Shown piece after piece: positions 43,438-51,573 of a stretch of DNA of 64,000 nucleotides. The stretch's first letter is position 1. Each line of letters starts with the position of its first letter. Position numbers and translations under genes: made by a program. This DNA comes from B69-G16 sp964501905. GTDB lineage: Archaea > Thermoproteota > Thermoprotei > Thermofilales > B69-G16. The stretch is from contig CAZCTW010000001.1 of assembly GCA_964501905.1 (NCBI GenBank), forward strand, positions 1 through 64,000, in the 5' to 3' direction. The notes under the pieces were generated by a model. It saw nothing but the letters and a program-made list of their open reading frames with translations, made no database searches and was not told the DNA's origin.

Positions 43438-44082
43438 TTGAAGCTGATTAGGCTTCAGATAGCCTTAGATTTTACTAAATTGAAAGATGCCATTAAAGTT
43501 GCGGAGGAGGTTTGGGATCTGGTAGATATCTTAGAGGCAGGAACTCCTCTGATAAAATCGGAGGGTGTAAGGTCGGTCAAGAAGCTTAAGGAACTCTTCC
43601 CCGATAAAGCGATTTTAGCCGACATGAAAACCATGGACGCCGGCCGCTTAGAAGTCCTGTTAGCAGCTGAAAACGGAGCGGATATAGTCTCAGTTTTAGC
43701 CGCTGCGTCCGACGCTACGCTAGAGGCGGCTTTAGAAGCTGCTAGAGAACTCGGCGTAGAGGTTATGGCGGATTTAATCGGGGTTAAGGATAAGCTCGGC
43801 AGAGCAAAGGAGCTGGAAAAGCTCGGCGTCGACTACATCCTCGTACACGTCGGGCTTGACGAGCAGAGGTTAGGATTAGACCCCCTTGAGGATCTCAAAG
43901 CTATCTCCCAGTCCGTAAAAACGAAAATTGCCGTGGCCGGCGGTTTAAATCCGGAAAAAATAAGAAGTTTAGGAGCGTATAAAGTGGATGTGGTGATAGT
44001 GGGAGGTTATATAACTAAATCTGAAAAGCCGCGTTCTGCCGCAGAAGCTGTTAGAGAGGCGATAGCTTGTTTAACAAAATAA
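43438..44082 (+). CDS. hxlA: 3-hexulose-6-phosphate synthase (HPS)
   Basis: This 214-residue TIM-barrel enzyme begins MKLIRLQIALDFTKLKDAIK (Asp of the active site) and has VDILEAGTPLIKSEG, ILADMKTMDAG (Asp-x-Lys-x-x-Asp) and VADL-like VMADLIGVKDK. The phosphate-binding end is KIAVAGGLNPEKI. It joins or splits formaldehyde and ribulose 5-phosphate to and from hexulose 6-phosphate. In archaea lacking the pentose pathway it works backwards to supply ribulose 5-phosphate. It overlaps the PHI gene by 16 bases and starts at TTG 43438. Confidence 0.93.
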   Translation: MKLIRLQIALDFTKLKDAIKVAEEVWDLVDILEAGTPLIKSEGVRSVKKLKELFPDKAILADMKTMDAGRLEVLLAAENGADIVSVLAAASDATLEAALEAARELGVEVMADLIGVKDKLGRAKELEKLGVDYILVHVGLDEQRLGLDPLEDLKAISQSVKTKIAVAGGLNPEKIRSLGAYKVDVVIVGGYITKSEKPRSAAEAVREAIACLTK

Positions 44083-44648
44083 TATCTGAAATACTAAAAG
44101 ACTTAGAGAGAGTGCTTTTAGAGATTGACGAGAAAGAGGTTGAGGAATTTATAAAAGCGCTGTTCAACGCTAAGAGGATATTCATAGTTGGCGCCGGCAG
44201 GTCCGGTTTGGTCGGCAAGGCTTTCGCTATGAGACTTATGCACTTAGGCATGGAGGTCTACGTAGTCGGCGAGACTATAACGCCGTCTATAAAGAAGGGC
44301 GACCTCTTAATAGCGATCTCAGGCTCCGGTAGGACTTCATTCCCCCTCATAGCGGCGCAGACTTCTAAACACTTAGGAGCTAAAGTATTTGCGATAACCT
44401 CTGATAAGGAGTCCCCACTGGCCCGGTGCAGCGACTACGTGTTGCTGGTTAAGGGCAGATCCAGAAGCAACGCTGTTAAAGACTATATATCGAGACAGCT
44501 GGCTGGAGAACACCCTCCCCTAACGCCTTTAGGCACGCTCTTCGAGCTCTCAACTTCGATACTCCTGGACGCGGTGATATACAGAATTATATCCATGCTG
44601 GGGATAAGCGAGAGGGAGATGCTGGAGAGACATTCAAACCTAGAGTGA
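44067..44648 (+). CDS. hxlB: 6-phospho-3-hexuloisomerase (PHI)
   Basis: This 193-residue SIS-domain protein has RIFIVGAGRSGLVGKAFAMR, DLLIAISGSGRTSFPLIAAQ and AITSDKESPLARCSDYVLL. It interconverts fructose 6-phosphate and hexulose 6-phosphate, next to HPS in the same route. TTG 44067 is the first start and overlaps HPS. The late segment PLTPLGTLFELSTSILLDAV is typical for PHI. HPS, PHI and RpiB (four bases later) form one operon that makes ribose 5-phosphate from fructose 6-phosphate. Confidence 0.93.
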   Translation: MFNKIISEILKDLERVLLEIDEKEVEEFIKALFNAKRIFIVGAGRSGLVGKAFAMRLMHLGMEVYVVGETITPSIKKGDLLIAISGSGRTSFPLIAAQTSKHLGAKVFAITSDKESPLARCSDYVLLVKGRSRSNAVKDYISRQLAGEHPPLTPLGTLFELSTSILLDAVIYRIISMLGISEREMLERHSNLE

Positions 44649-44652
44649 TAGC

Positions 44653-45135
44653 GTGAAAATAGCCGTAGCCTCGGATCACGCAGGCTACAGGCTTAAGGAG
44701 TACATCAAGGAATTCTTGAAGAGAGAAGGCTATCAGGTGCTGGACCTGGGCACTAATTCTCCGGAATCCGTCGATTATCCAGATTACGCGGCTAAACTAG
44801 CCGAGCTTGTATCTAAGAGTAGGGTGGATAGGGGGATTTTAATCTGTGGTACAGGGATTGGGATGAGCATAGTGGCTAATAAGTTCCCCGGCGTTAGAGC
44901 AGCTCTCTGCTGGAGCGAGGAGACCGCTGCTCTTTCGAGGAGGCATAATAACGCTAACGTTTTATGCCTGGGCGGCCGGGTTCTCAAGCCGGAGGAAGCA
45001 GTTAGAATATTGAAAGTTTGGCTCAGCACGGAGTTTGAAGGCGGGAGGCACTTGAGGAGAATCGAGAAGATTAGGAAGATAGAGGAGGAAATCCGGCGTG
45101 GTCAGAGAGGTTTTCGTTCAATCGGTCCTGAATAA
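44653..45135 (+). CDS. rpiB: Ribose-5-phosphate isomerase B
   Basis: This 160-residue protein starts at GTG: VKIAVASDHAGYRLKEYIKE, DLGTNSPESVDYPDYAAKLA and GILICGTGIGMSIVANKFPG with the catalytic Cys. RRHNNANVLCLGGR carries the His/Asn. It converts ribulose 5-phosphate to ribose 5-phosphate and completes the operon chain of HPS and PHI. The C-terminal extension (GGRHLRRIEKIRKIEEEIRR) is typical. The next gene starts within its last 38 bases. Confidence 0.93.
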   Translation: MKIAVASDHAGYRLKEYIKEFLKREGYQVLDLGTNSPESVDYPDYAAKLAELVSKSRVDRGILICGTGIGMSIVANKFPGVRAALCWSEETAALSRRHNNANVLCLGGRVLKPEEAVRILKVWLSTEFEGGRHLRRIEKIRKIEEEIRRGQRGFRSIGPE

Positions 45136-45976
45136 GCATAGGCGGCGAGATCCATGGTTCTTAGATGATTACTCTCTAAATCCCTATAAGCTATGCTCGT
45201 TTAACTGCATCTACTGCTACATAAGAGGAAGTAAATACGGGCTTAACATGGGAGAAGAATTAAGCGTTAAAGTTAACGCTCCAATAGTATTGTCCAGAGA
45301 GCTGCGGCGTAGAGCTGAGAGGAAAGAGTACGGCTTTATAGCTTTATCCTCTGCCACCGAGCCTTGGCAGGTGTTAGAGGAAAAGTACATGGTTACTAGG
45401 AAGTGCCTAGAGGTAATATCTAGGTATAAGTTTCCCGTTCACTGTTTGACGAAGTCCAAGCTAATTTTAAGAGATTTAGATTTACTCACGGAGATCGACA
45501 AGAAAGCAGTGTTGCCCTCCGATTTAAGGAAACTAGAGCGGGGAGTTTTGATTACCTTCTCCCTATCGACCCTCGAAAAGAAAATAGCTGAAGTATTCGA
45601 ACCCGGAGCTCCTCCGCCTGAGGAGAGGCTTAAAACTCTGCAAAGAGTAAAAGAGGAGGGACTCCGGGCGGGAATCGCGTTTATTCCAGTGTTACCGTAT
45701 ATATCAGACTCGGAGGATAGCTTAGAAGATATGGTTAAAACGGCGAAAGACTGCAACGCCGACTACGTATTCATAGGCGCGTTGACGCTCTGCGGAGCCG
45801 GGAAAAAACTCTTTTATAAAGTTCTTGAAGAAAAATTCCCTGAGCTCTTGCCCAAGTACCGCGGCTTATTTAGATCTTCCTATGAGCTCAATAGGGGGTA
45901 TCAGAAGAAGTTGGAAAAAGTGGCTAAAAAGCTATGCGAGAAATACGGCGTGAACTACGGTTTATCCGTAGGTTAA
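45098..45976 (+). CDS. Radical SAM protein (SPL-like family)
   Basis: This 292-residue protein has the cluster motif CSFNCIYCYIRGSKYG (C-x3-C-x2-C, residues about 32-39), preceded by SLNPYKLCSFNC. Barrel motifs follow: ALSSATEPWQVLEEKY, CLTKSKLILRDLDLL, LITFSLSTLEKKIAEVFEPG and RAGIAFIPVLPYISD. This set matches the Rv2578c/SPL-related group, whose reaction is unproven. The start overlaps rpiB by 38 bases, suggesting it belongs to the sugar-phosphate operon, but a later start is possible. Confidence 0.8.
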   Translation: MVREVFVQSVLNKHRRRDPWFLDDYSLNPYKLCSFNCIYCYIRGSKYGLNMGEELSVKVNAPIVLSRELRRRAERKEYGFIALSSATEPWQVLEEKYMVTRKCLEVISRYKFPVHCLTKSKLILRDLDLLTEIDKKAVLPSDLRKLERGVLITFSLSTLEKKIAEVFEPGAPPPEERLKTLQRVKEEGLRAGIAFIPVLPYISDSEDSLEDMVKTAKDCNADYVFIGALTLCGAGKKLFYKVLEEKFPELLPKYRGLFRSSYELNRGYQKKLEKVAKKLCEKYGVNYGLSVG

Positions 45977-45985
45977 CTCCTCTCC

Positions 45986-46417
45986 TCATCTATCTTTGAG
46001 TTTTTCTATATTTTTAATTTCTGTAGGATCCGGCTCTTTTACGCTAAACCAAGCCTCCAATATTTCCTTGGCTACCTCCTCAGAGGCTAGTCTAGCGCTT
46101 AAAGCCAAAATGTTTGCGTCGTTCCACAATCTAGCGCCTCTAGCGTTCTCGGCGTCTGTCACTAAGGCAACTCTTACCCCCTTGACTTTGTTAGCCGCTA
46201 TGGAAACTCCCGTCCCTGTGTAGCATATGACTATGCCCATGTCCGCTTTCTTCTCGGCTACTATTTTTGCAACTCCGTAGCCTACGTCCGGCCACGGCTC
46301 GAGTTTTCCCGTTTTAAGAGCGCCTACGGGTATAAGTTCAAAACCCTTCTTTTTTAAATACTCATAGATGAACCTAGCTATACTGTATACATCGTCAGAA
46401 CCTATAGCCACCCTCAT
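45986..46417 (-). CDS. RpiB/LacAB-family isomerase paralogue with altered site
   Basis: From ATG 46417 this 143-residue protein starts MRVAIGSDDVYSIARFIYEY. It aligns with RpiB through GIVICYTGTGVSIAANKVKG (Cys kept, Gly after it changed to Tyr) and RLWNDANILALSAR (the catalytic His of R-x-H-N-x-A-N-V is Trp). It has G-S-D-D in place of the D-H-A-G motif, so the phosphate/sugar site is also changed. It therefore probably acts on another sugar phosphate or is not an RpiB. A longer start at 46465 is less likely. It converges with the radical SAM gene. Confidence 0.75.
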   Translation of the reverse strand: MRVAIGSDDVYSIARFIYEYLKKKGFELIPVGALKTGKLEPWPDVGYGVAKIVAEKKADMGIVICYTGTGVSIAANKVKGVRVALVTDAENARGARLWNDANILALSARLASEEVAKEILEAWFSVKEPDPTEIKNIEKLKDR

Positions 46418-46532
46418 AAATGTTAGCTCGAATCCACGAGTTAAAAGAGTAATGACCACTCTCAAAGATTGCGTACTATTATGAGTTATAACTCTAGATT
46501 GCGAAGTTGAATTTGGGCTAGCTCAATGATAC

Positions 46533-46540
46533 ATATAAAT
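46533..46540 (+). promoter_or_regulatory. TATA box of the RHH zinc-finger gene
   Basis: ATATAAAT lies 25-32 bases before ATG 46565, supporting that start and a leaderless mRNA. Confidence 0.45.
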
Positions 46541-46564
46541 ACTTTATTTTTAGTGTTAATACGT

Positions 46565-46897
46565 ATGAATACGTGTAGAGGCGACCCTAGGAAGAAGTTA
46601 ACCGTAACTATAGACGCTGAAGTCTTAGAGAAGGCTAAGAAGGTTGCAGAGAGTAAGAACATCCCTCTCTCCAGGCTAATTGAGAACTTCCTCTCCTTTT
46701 TCGCAGACCCTTACGTCTACTGCTTTAGCTGCGGGGAGAAATTCTACGTCAAGGACTCGGAAGTTTGCCCTAAGTGCGGATGGCTTATATGCCCTAAATG
46801 TAAAGCGTGTAGGTGTAGCTTAGACGAAAACACGGCGGCGTCTATCTTTTACATGAGAAAGGTTTACGAGGATTTGCTTGCGGGAAGGCTTAAATAG
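46565..46897 (+). CDS. RHH-like protein with zinc knuckles
   Basis: From ATG 46565 the 110-residue protein reads MNTCRGDPRKKLTVTIDAEV, a ribbon-helix-helix-like N-terminus (KLTVTIDAEVLEKAKKVAES) of the Arc/DUF6364 kind. Three CxxC-type knuckles follow: YCFSCGEKF, VCPKCGWLICPKCKACRC. It may bind DNA or a nucleic acid. The zinc part, with up to eight Cys, could hold two zinc ions. The stop is 12 bases before yhhQ, so the two are probably co-transcribed. No exact family is recognised. Confidence 0.6.
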   Translation: MNTCRGDPRKKLTVTIDAEVLEKAKKVAESKNIPLSRLIENFLSFFADPYVYCFSCGEKFYVKDSEVCPKCGWLICPKCKACRCSLDENTAASIFYMRKVYEDLLAGRLK

Positions 46898-46908
46898 GGG
46901 CGGGAAAA

Positions 46909-47640
46909 GTGCTCGTCTGGATTTACTGGCTTACTAGTTTAACCGTAGTGACCTACGCCAGCGCCTATATTGTTAAAAAGTTTAGAGAGTACGGCTTCGC
47001 GGCCTTAACGGCTTTCTACACCATATACCTTGGGGCTTCCCAGATACTGGCTAGCAGAATTATAGAGTTTGACTTAGGCTTCTACAAGTTCTATGCTCCC
47101 GCCGCTGTTTTCATTTACCCGTTTATAGCTCAAGCTATAGATATGATAAACGAGGTCTACGGGAGGAAGAGCGCCCACTTGGCAATAGTAATAGCGTTTA
47201 TCACTCAGGTCTTACTCGTGACTTTTATAGCAATGGTTAACTCGCTAAGCCCAGCGCCTTTCTTCCAGTTCGAGGAAGCTTGGCAGAGCTTATTCAGATT
47301 AAGTATAAGGATAACAGCGGCTAGCTGGATATCCTTCCTCATATGTTCAAACTTAGACGCCTACGTGTTCGATAAGCTTAAGCAGAAATTCCTAGAGAAA
47401 GAGCTTAGTTTCAAGCTTGATACATCGCTTAACCCTTATGTATGGCTCAGGTCCAGTGTAAGCGATATCTTGGACCTAACCCTGGACTCAGTGATCTTCG
47501 TCACTCTGGCCTTTTACGGAGTAATGCCAGTAGTACCCTTGATAATAGGGCAGATAGTGAGCAAGAATATAATAGGCTTCATAGACAACCCGTGGTTTGT
47601 ATGGTATAAACGCCTACTTAGGAAAGCCGAGTCAAGTTAG
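46909..47640 (+). CDS. yhhQ: YhhQ-family queuine/archaeosine precursor transporter
   Basis: This 243-residue protein has about six spans. It starts at GTG with WIYWLTSLTVVTYASAYIVK and has ASQILASRIIEFDLGFYKFY, PAAVFIYPFIAQAIDMINEV (the D-x-x-x-E-V-Y-G box continues YGRKSA) and a late DNPWFVWY segment. The family (DUF165, QPTR) imports preQ0 or preQ1. In archaea preQ0 is used for archaeosine in tRNA. The stop overlaps the end of the GDT1-type gene by 4 bases (convergent). Confidence 0.85.
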   Translation: MLVWIYWLTSLTVVTYASAYIVKKFREYGFAALTAFYTIYLGASQILASRIIEFDLGFYKFYAPAAVFIYPFIAQAIDMINEVYGRKSAHLAIVIAFITQVLLVTFIAMVNSLSPAPFFQFEEAWQSLFRLSIRITAASWISFLICSNLDAYVFDKLKQKFLEKELSFKLDTSLNPYVWLRSSVSDILDLTLDSVIFVTLAFYGVMPVVPLIIGQIVSKNIIGFIDNPWFVWYKRLLRKAESS

Positions 47641-48181
47641 ATTACGTTTAAAAGGGTGAGAACGCCTAGCGCTATGAAGAAGATGGACGCCATTTTCGAA
47701 ACCATTTTCTCATCTAATATTTTAACGAAGTATTTCCCCAGGTAGATAGTCAGGGTTGAAATCGAAGCTAAGGCTAGAACAGCTCCCGTGAAGACTAGCA
47801 ATGGGTTGTATTTCGCGGCGAAAAGCCCAGAGGCTATTTGGGTTTTATCGCCCATTTCGGAGACCAATACGATTCCGAAGTTGGAGATGAAGGAACATCC
47901 AATTTTCCCAGTTTCTCTCTCCTCCCTCCTCACCAAGGTGATTAAACCGCACAGAATGAAGATTAAACCCGATAGACTCTTAATGACTTGGGGGCTATTT
48001 TAGCTATAAAATCCCCGAGGAGCACCGCTATTCCGTCGGCGATAACGAAAGCCAGTACTACTCTTAACAGCAACTGTAGGCGTTTACGGGATTTTAGAGA
48101 TAGAGAGAATACGGCTAGCTGGGTTTTATCTCCCATCTCCGCCAGGAATACTGCCGAAAATGGGAGCAGAATATCCTCCAT
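47637..48181 (-). pseudogene. GDT1/TMEM165-family membrane transporter, frameshifted
   Basis: Two minus-strand frames make one protein. 48181-47996 gives MEDILLPFSAVFLAEMGDKT; the E-M-G-D-K-T-Q motif marks UPF0016, the Mn/Ca transporter family. The second frame gives GLIFILCGLITL, then the second E-M-G-D-K-T-Q repeat (GIVLVSEMGDKTQIASG) and ends at 47637. They are joined at a five-base C/G run near 47991-47995. Adding one base reads IAPQVIKSLSGLIFIL and restores about 180 residues with both family repeats. A sequencing slip is as likely as a mutation. Six helices are expected. Confidence 0.85.
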
Positions 48182-48223
48182 ATGTGTGGCTAGAATGCGC
48201 CACAGTATAATTATCTTTCGTTG

Positions 48224-51200
48224 CTAACTATCCGCTTTTCCTATTTCGACTAGTTTCGCCGGCTCTGCCAGGTATACGAAGTATCCATAGCCTACTTCTA
48301 GCGGAAAATCATCGCTGGGCTCGCTTACGCCGGGTGTGTAACCCTCGTATTCTTGGAGCTCGGGATTCCACTTCCAGATTCCGAGAAGAGCTTGACCCAC
48401 CGCGGTCGCTAAATCTGAGGCATTGATGGGTTTTAAGGGTTGAAGTGTTAACGCTATTAGATTGTACCTTGGTTTTAAAGTTCTAACTTTAAGGGTGTAG
48501 TTGAATTCGGGGGATTCGCAACCGTTTGAAGTGCGGGCTTTAACCCATAGTGTATACTCTCCATCTTCGTAACTGGTTCCGTTCAATTCTATATGTACGG
48601 TTTCAACCGTTGAATTGTAGACTCCATCTACTGGTTTAGCCGAGTAGTTGGAATTCCCTATCCCATACTCGACGGCGCTAATATATCCGCTGCCGTTCAT
48701 GGATAGGGTTATGTTTAGGCGTACTATCCCCCTTACTACCGAGACATCCTCGACTACGGCTTTGAAGGAAATTAGGCTACAGAATAAGCGGGGTGCATCC
48801 CCAACGTACACGCCAGTGAATACGCTGCCTCCGGTGGAGAGTATCGAGTGTACTTTTCCGGTGGCGAAGGATCCAACAGGGTTGCCCTCATACCAGAAGT
48901 TCTCGCTTCCAATTCTAAACTGCTCCTCCGCTATTTTCAAGTAGGTTTCGTTGCCCGTGTATATCCAGGCGTAAGCATAGGCGTCCGCTATCTTAACCTG
49001 CCAAGAGTTCGCTCCGCCTCCGGGAGACCAGTCTATCTGAGTTCCATCGCCCCTCCACCTGTATATGAAGTGTGGATAGCTGGAGGCTTCGTCTCCCTCA
49101 GGGTGGTAGCAGTATTTGAGCATCCAATCCGCGTAGCCTATTAAGGAGGATAGGGCGTTCGAGTCTATGCGTCCTTCGACTAGCCTTATCGTGTCTAGGT
49201 ACCTGCCGAGGGAAATCATTAAAAGCGCTATCTGCCAGGGAGCTACGGTTCTATCGGAGTATTCAGGGTTAGGTCCATCTTTGTACCATTTATTATTGAA
49301 GTGGGATTCCTCTACGACCTTGGCGGCCGCTTCTAGGTATTTGGGGTCTCCCGTTAAGTAGTAGGCATTGATCAGGATGTCGAGCGCGTTGGCCGGAGCC
49401 CTTGCTTCATCGCTCGTAGTCCCGCTGTATCCTGGCTCTCCGGGGCCGTTTACCACTCGCCAATAGGTATTCTCTGACACTTCTAATGCCGAGTCTAGGG
49501 CTTTCTCGTATCCAGTCATGTAATAGTAGTAGATTAACCCCCTATTCCACTGAAACTCTAAGTGGGGGCTAGAGCCTCTGTGAGGGTTTTCTCTGCCGTC
49601 GTACTCGTGGGGGGTGTGGGGGAACATGCCGCCCCAGCACCACTTTATCCAATAGGAAGAGGGTTGGCTAGGGTCTCCATCGTGTACGTGTAGAATATCG
49701 ATGTCGGCTTCGTGCCTTATAGCCTGCTCCGCCAGTTGCCACCAGAGATAGCTGTGGAGGTCGTCGCCGCCGAAGAGTCTGAGGCTTTGAACTAGCATCC
49801 CATAGCCGAAGTCGTACTGTAGATTCATTTGGCCGGTTCCGCCGTCTTCGTCGACGACTCTTACATCTCCGAAGTGCATCCAGCCGTAGAAATCGACGTT
49901 TTCTCTTATATCGAAGAGGTTATCGCCGTAGTATCCCCCGGTGCCGTTCTTGACGGCGGCCAAGTTATTTACCTCGTAGTACTCGAAACCTTCCGGGTTG
50001 TAGGGTTCGAAGTAGTCGAAAACTCCGGAGTACATGTACCATTCGGCTGGCGCTCTAGCATATAGGGGATTTAGCAGTGATTCAAGTGTCTGGCGGGTTT
50101 TGTCGCTCGATTCTTGAGCCCCGTGGAAGTATACGATTACCTCGTGGGTTTTATGTTCCCCAGCCCTATGCTCGAAGGGCTGAGAGAAGTATTTAGGCAT
50201 TAACCTTACGTAGACTTCGCCGTTTCCCGTGGCTTCGATAGCTTTAGGGTAGTTCTGCCAGAAATACCTCACACCGACTCCTACCCCGAGTTTCGAGCCT
50301 TGAATATCCATCCACCCTCTAAACCTGTTGCCATTCCTTTCCTCGATACCATCGACGTAGAACTTGTACCCTCTAAAGGTGACCCCGGGCCACCTATTCC
50401 AGTCTTCTCCGCCGCTGGAATCCTGATATACCAAAACGCTATTTTCGAAGTTTCCTGCTAGCCCGTCTCCTAAGTAGCGGTTAAGGGGCTCGGAGAGCAG
50501 GATAATTAGCGATAAGTCTTCGAAGTAGACGGAGTTGGGCGAGCCTAGGCGTAGACAGTTCGGTTGACCCGAGCCGTCGTTTAGGCAGGGAAGGTCGTTC
50601 TCCTCCGTGTAGAATATCTTAAAGTAGCTTTTCCCGGCGTAGAAGTAGGCTCGCAGAGTATAGTTCAGCAGGTAGTCCTCAGTGGAGCTCACGTGAGCCC
50701 CCCTTATTTTCACAACTGCTCTTAGAGGACCTCTCGACTCTACTTCTACGCTAGGCTTTGCGAGTTTCGAAGAATATAGAATTCCATTCACATCTTGAAC
50801 GTTAAAATATAATTCTCTAGCCGCTAGCAAGTCTAGCCTTCCGTCTTCGTCTGAGTCTATGTAGATGTTTCTAAAAACTCCAGCGGTTTTATCTATGGTT
50901 AAGTTCATACTGCCCGTATAGACGTAAATGGCGTCGCCAACATCTACAATGGACAAGCTAGACCCAAAATCCGTTCTCTCGACCTCCTCTCCATACTCTA
51001 GGTAGAAAATTGCCTCTCCTCCCCCCTTGACGAAGCATGTGAAATCTACAAGTAGCCACATAATGCTTCCGTCGGGCCAGAAGGCTAGAGGCTTAAATTG
51101 GGCGGGGACCTCCCTAAAATCTTCATCCAATAGCTTAACGTTATCGACGGAAGGCAAATCCCCTATGGGAAAAGGTACTCCTAGAGTTACAGGCGCGTCG

Positions 51201-51355
51201 ACTCTATCAAAATCCTCCCAGTTTAAGACTCTTATTTTAACGAATTTACTGCCCGCCGGGCTATCCCCCTCTCCTAGCGGTAGGTAGGGTACGGTCAGCG
51301 TTGACAATAACGCTATTGCCAATACAACTGATATCTTATGGAAAGCTTTCGACAC
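48224..51355 (-). CDS. Secreted YetA/rhamnogalacturonan-lyase-like protein
   Basis: This 1043-residue protein has a signal peptide (residues 6-25). An N-terminal RIFT-barrel-like region reads VTLGVPFPIGDLPSVDNVKL, FRDVPAQF-like EVPAQFKPLAFWPDGSI and WLLVDFTCFV, as in PcRGLX/YetA exo-lyases. A central beta-sandwich (about 270-430) and a long alpha/alpha barrel (about 450-840: ALDSALEVSENTYWRVV, YLTGDPKYLEAAAKVVEES, YAYAWIYTGNETYLKIAEE) follow. The C-terminus has an Ig-like domain and a short beta tail. Such enzymes trim rhamnogalacturonan or a related pectin. The catalytic residues cannot be proven by eye. It stands alone. Confidence 0.65.
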   Translation of the reverse strand: MSKAFHKISVVLAIALLSTLTVPYLPLGEGDSPAGSKFVKIRVLNWEDFDRVDAPVTLGVPFPIGDLPSVDNVKLLDEDFREVPAQFKPLAFWPDGSIMWLLVDFTCFVKGGGEAIFYLEYGEEVERTDFGSSLSIVDVGDAIYVYTGSMNLTIDKTAGVFRNIYIDSDEDGRLDLLAARELYFNVQDVNGILYSSKLAKPSVEVESRGPLRAVVKIRGAHVSSTEDYLLNYTLRAYFYAGKSYFKIFYTEENDLPCLNDGSGQPNCLRLGSPNSVYFEDLSLIILLSEPLNRYLGDGLAGNFENSVLVYQDSSGGEDWNRWPGVTFRGYKFYVDGIEERNGNRFRGWMDIQGSKLGVGVGVRYFWQNYPKAIEATGNGEVYVRLMPKYFSQPFEHRAGEHKTHEVIVYFHGAQESSDKTRQTLESLLNPLYARAPAEWYMYSGVFDYFEPYNPEGFEYYEVNNLAAVKNGTGGYYGDNLFDIRENVDFYGWMHFGDVRVVDEDGGTGQMNLQYDFGYGMLVQSLRLFGGDDLHSYLWWQLAEQAIRHEADIDILHVHDGDPSQPSSYWIKWCWGGMFPHTPHEYDGRENPHRGSSPHLEFQWNRGLIYYYYMTGYEKALDSALEVSENTYWRVVNGPGEPGYSGTTSDEARAPANALDILINAYYLTGDPKYLEAAAKVVEESHFNNKWYKDGPNPEYSDRTVAPWQIALLMISLGRYLDTIRLVEGRIDSNALSSLIGYADWMLKYCYHPEGDEASSYPHFIYRWRGDGTQIDWSPGGGANSWQVKIADAYAYAWIYTGNETYLKIAEEQFRIGSENFWYEGNPVGSFATGKVHSILSTGGSVFTGVYVGDAPRLFCSLISFKAVVEDVSVVRGIVRLNITLSMNGSGYISAVEYGIGNSNYSAKPVDGVYNSTVETVHIELNGTSYEDGEYTLWVKARTSNGCESPEFNYTLKVRTLKPRYNLIALTLQPLKPINASDLATAVGQALLGIWKWNPELQEYEGYTPGVSEPSDDFPLEVGYGYFVYLAEPAKLVEIGKADS

Positions 51356-51573
51356 ATTAATATTTTTTCAATTAAATTATTAACTGTTTCTAATTTCAAT
51401 ATTTTACAAAAATAATAAGCCGTATTTAGAGAAATTTCTCAATACTCCATCGGAGGCCAGAGCTTTTCGAGGTGAAATAGAGGCCACGCGACTACTAGTA
51501 TAGGGATGGGGGATCCTCTCGAGATTCTAAGGGTAGAGGCTTCGATAAGCTTCTCTTCGATATTCTATGCATT

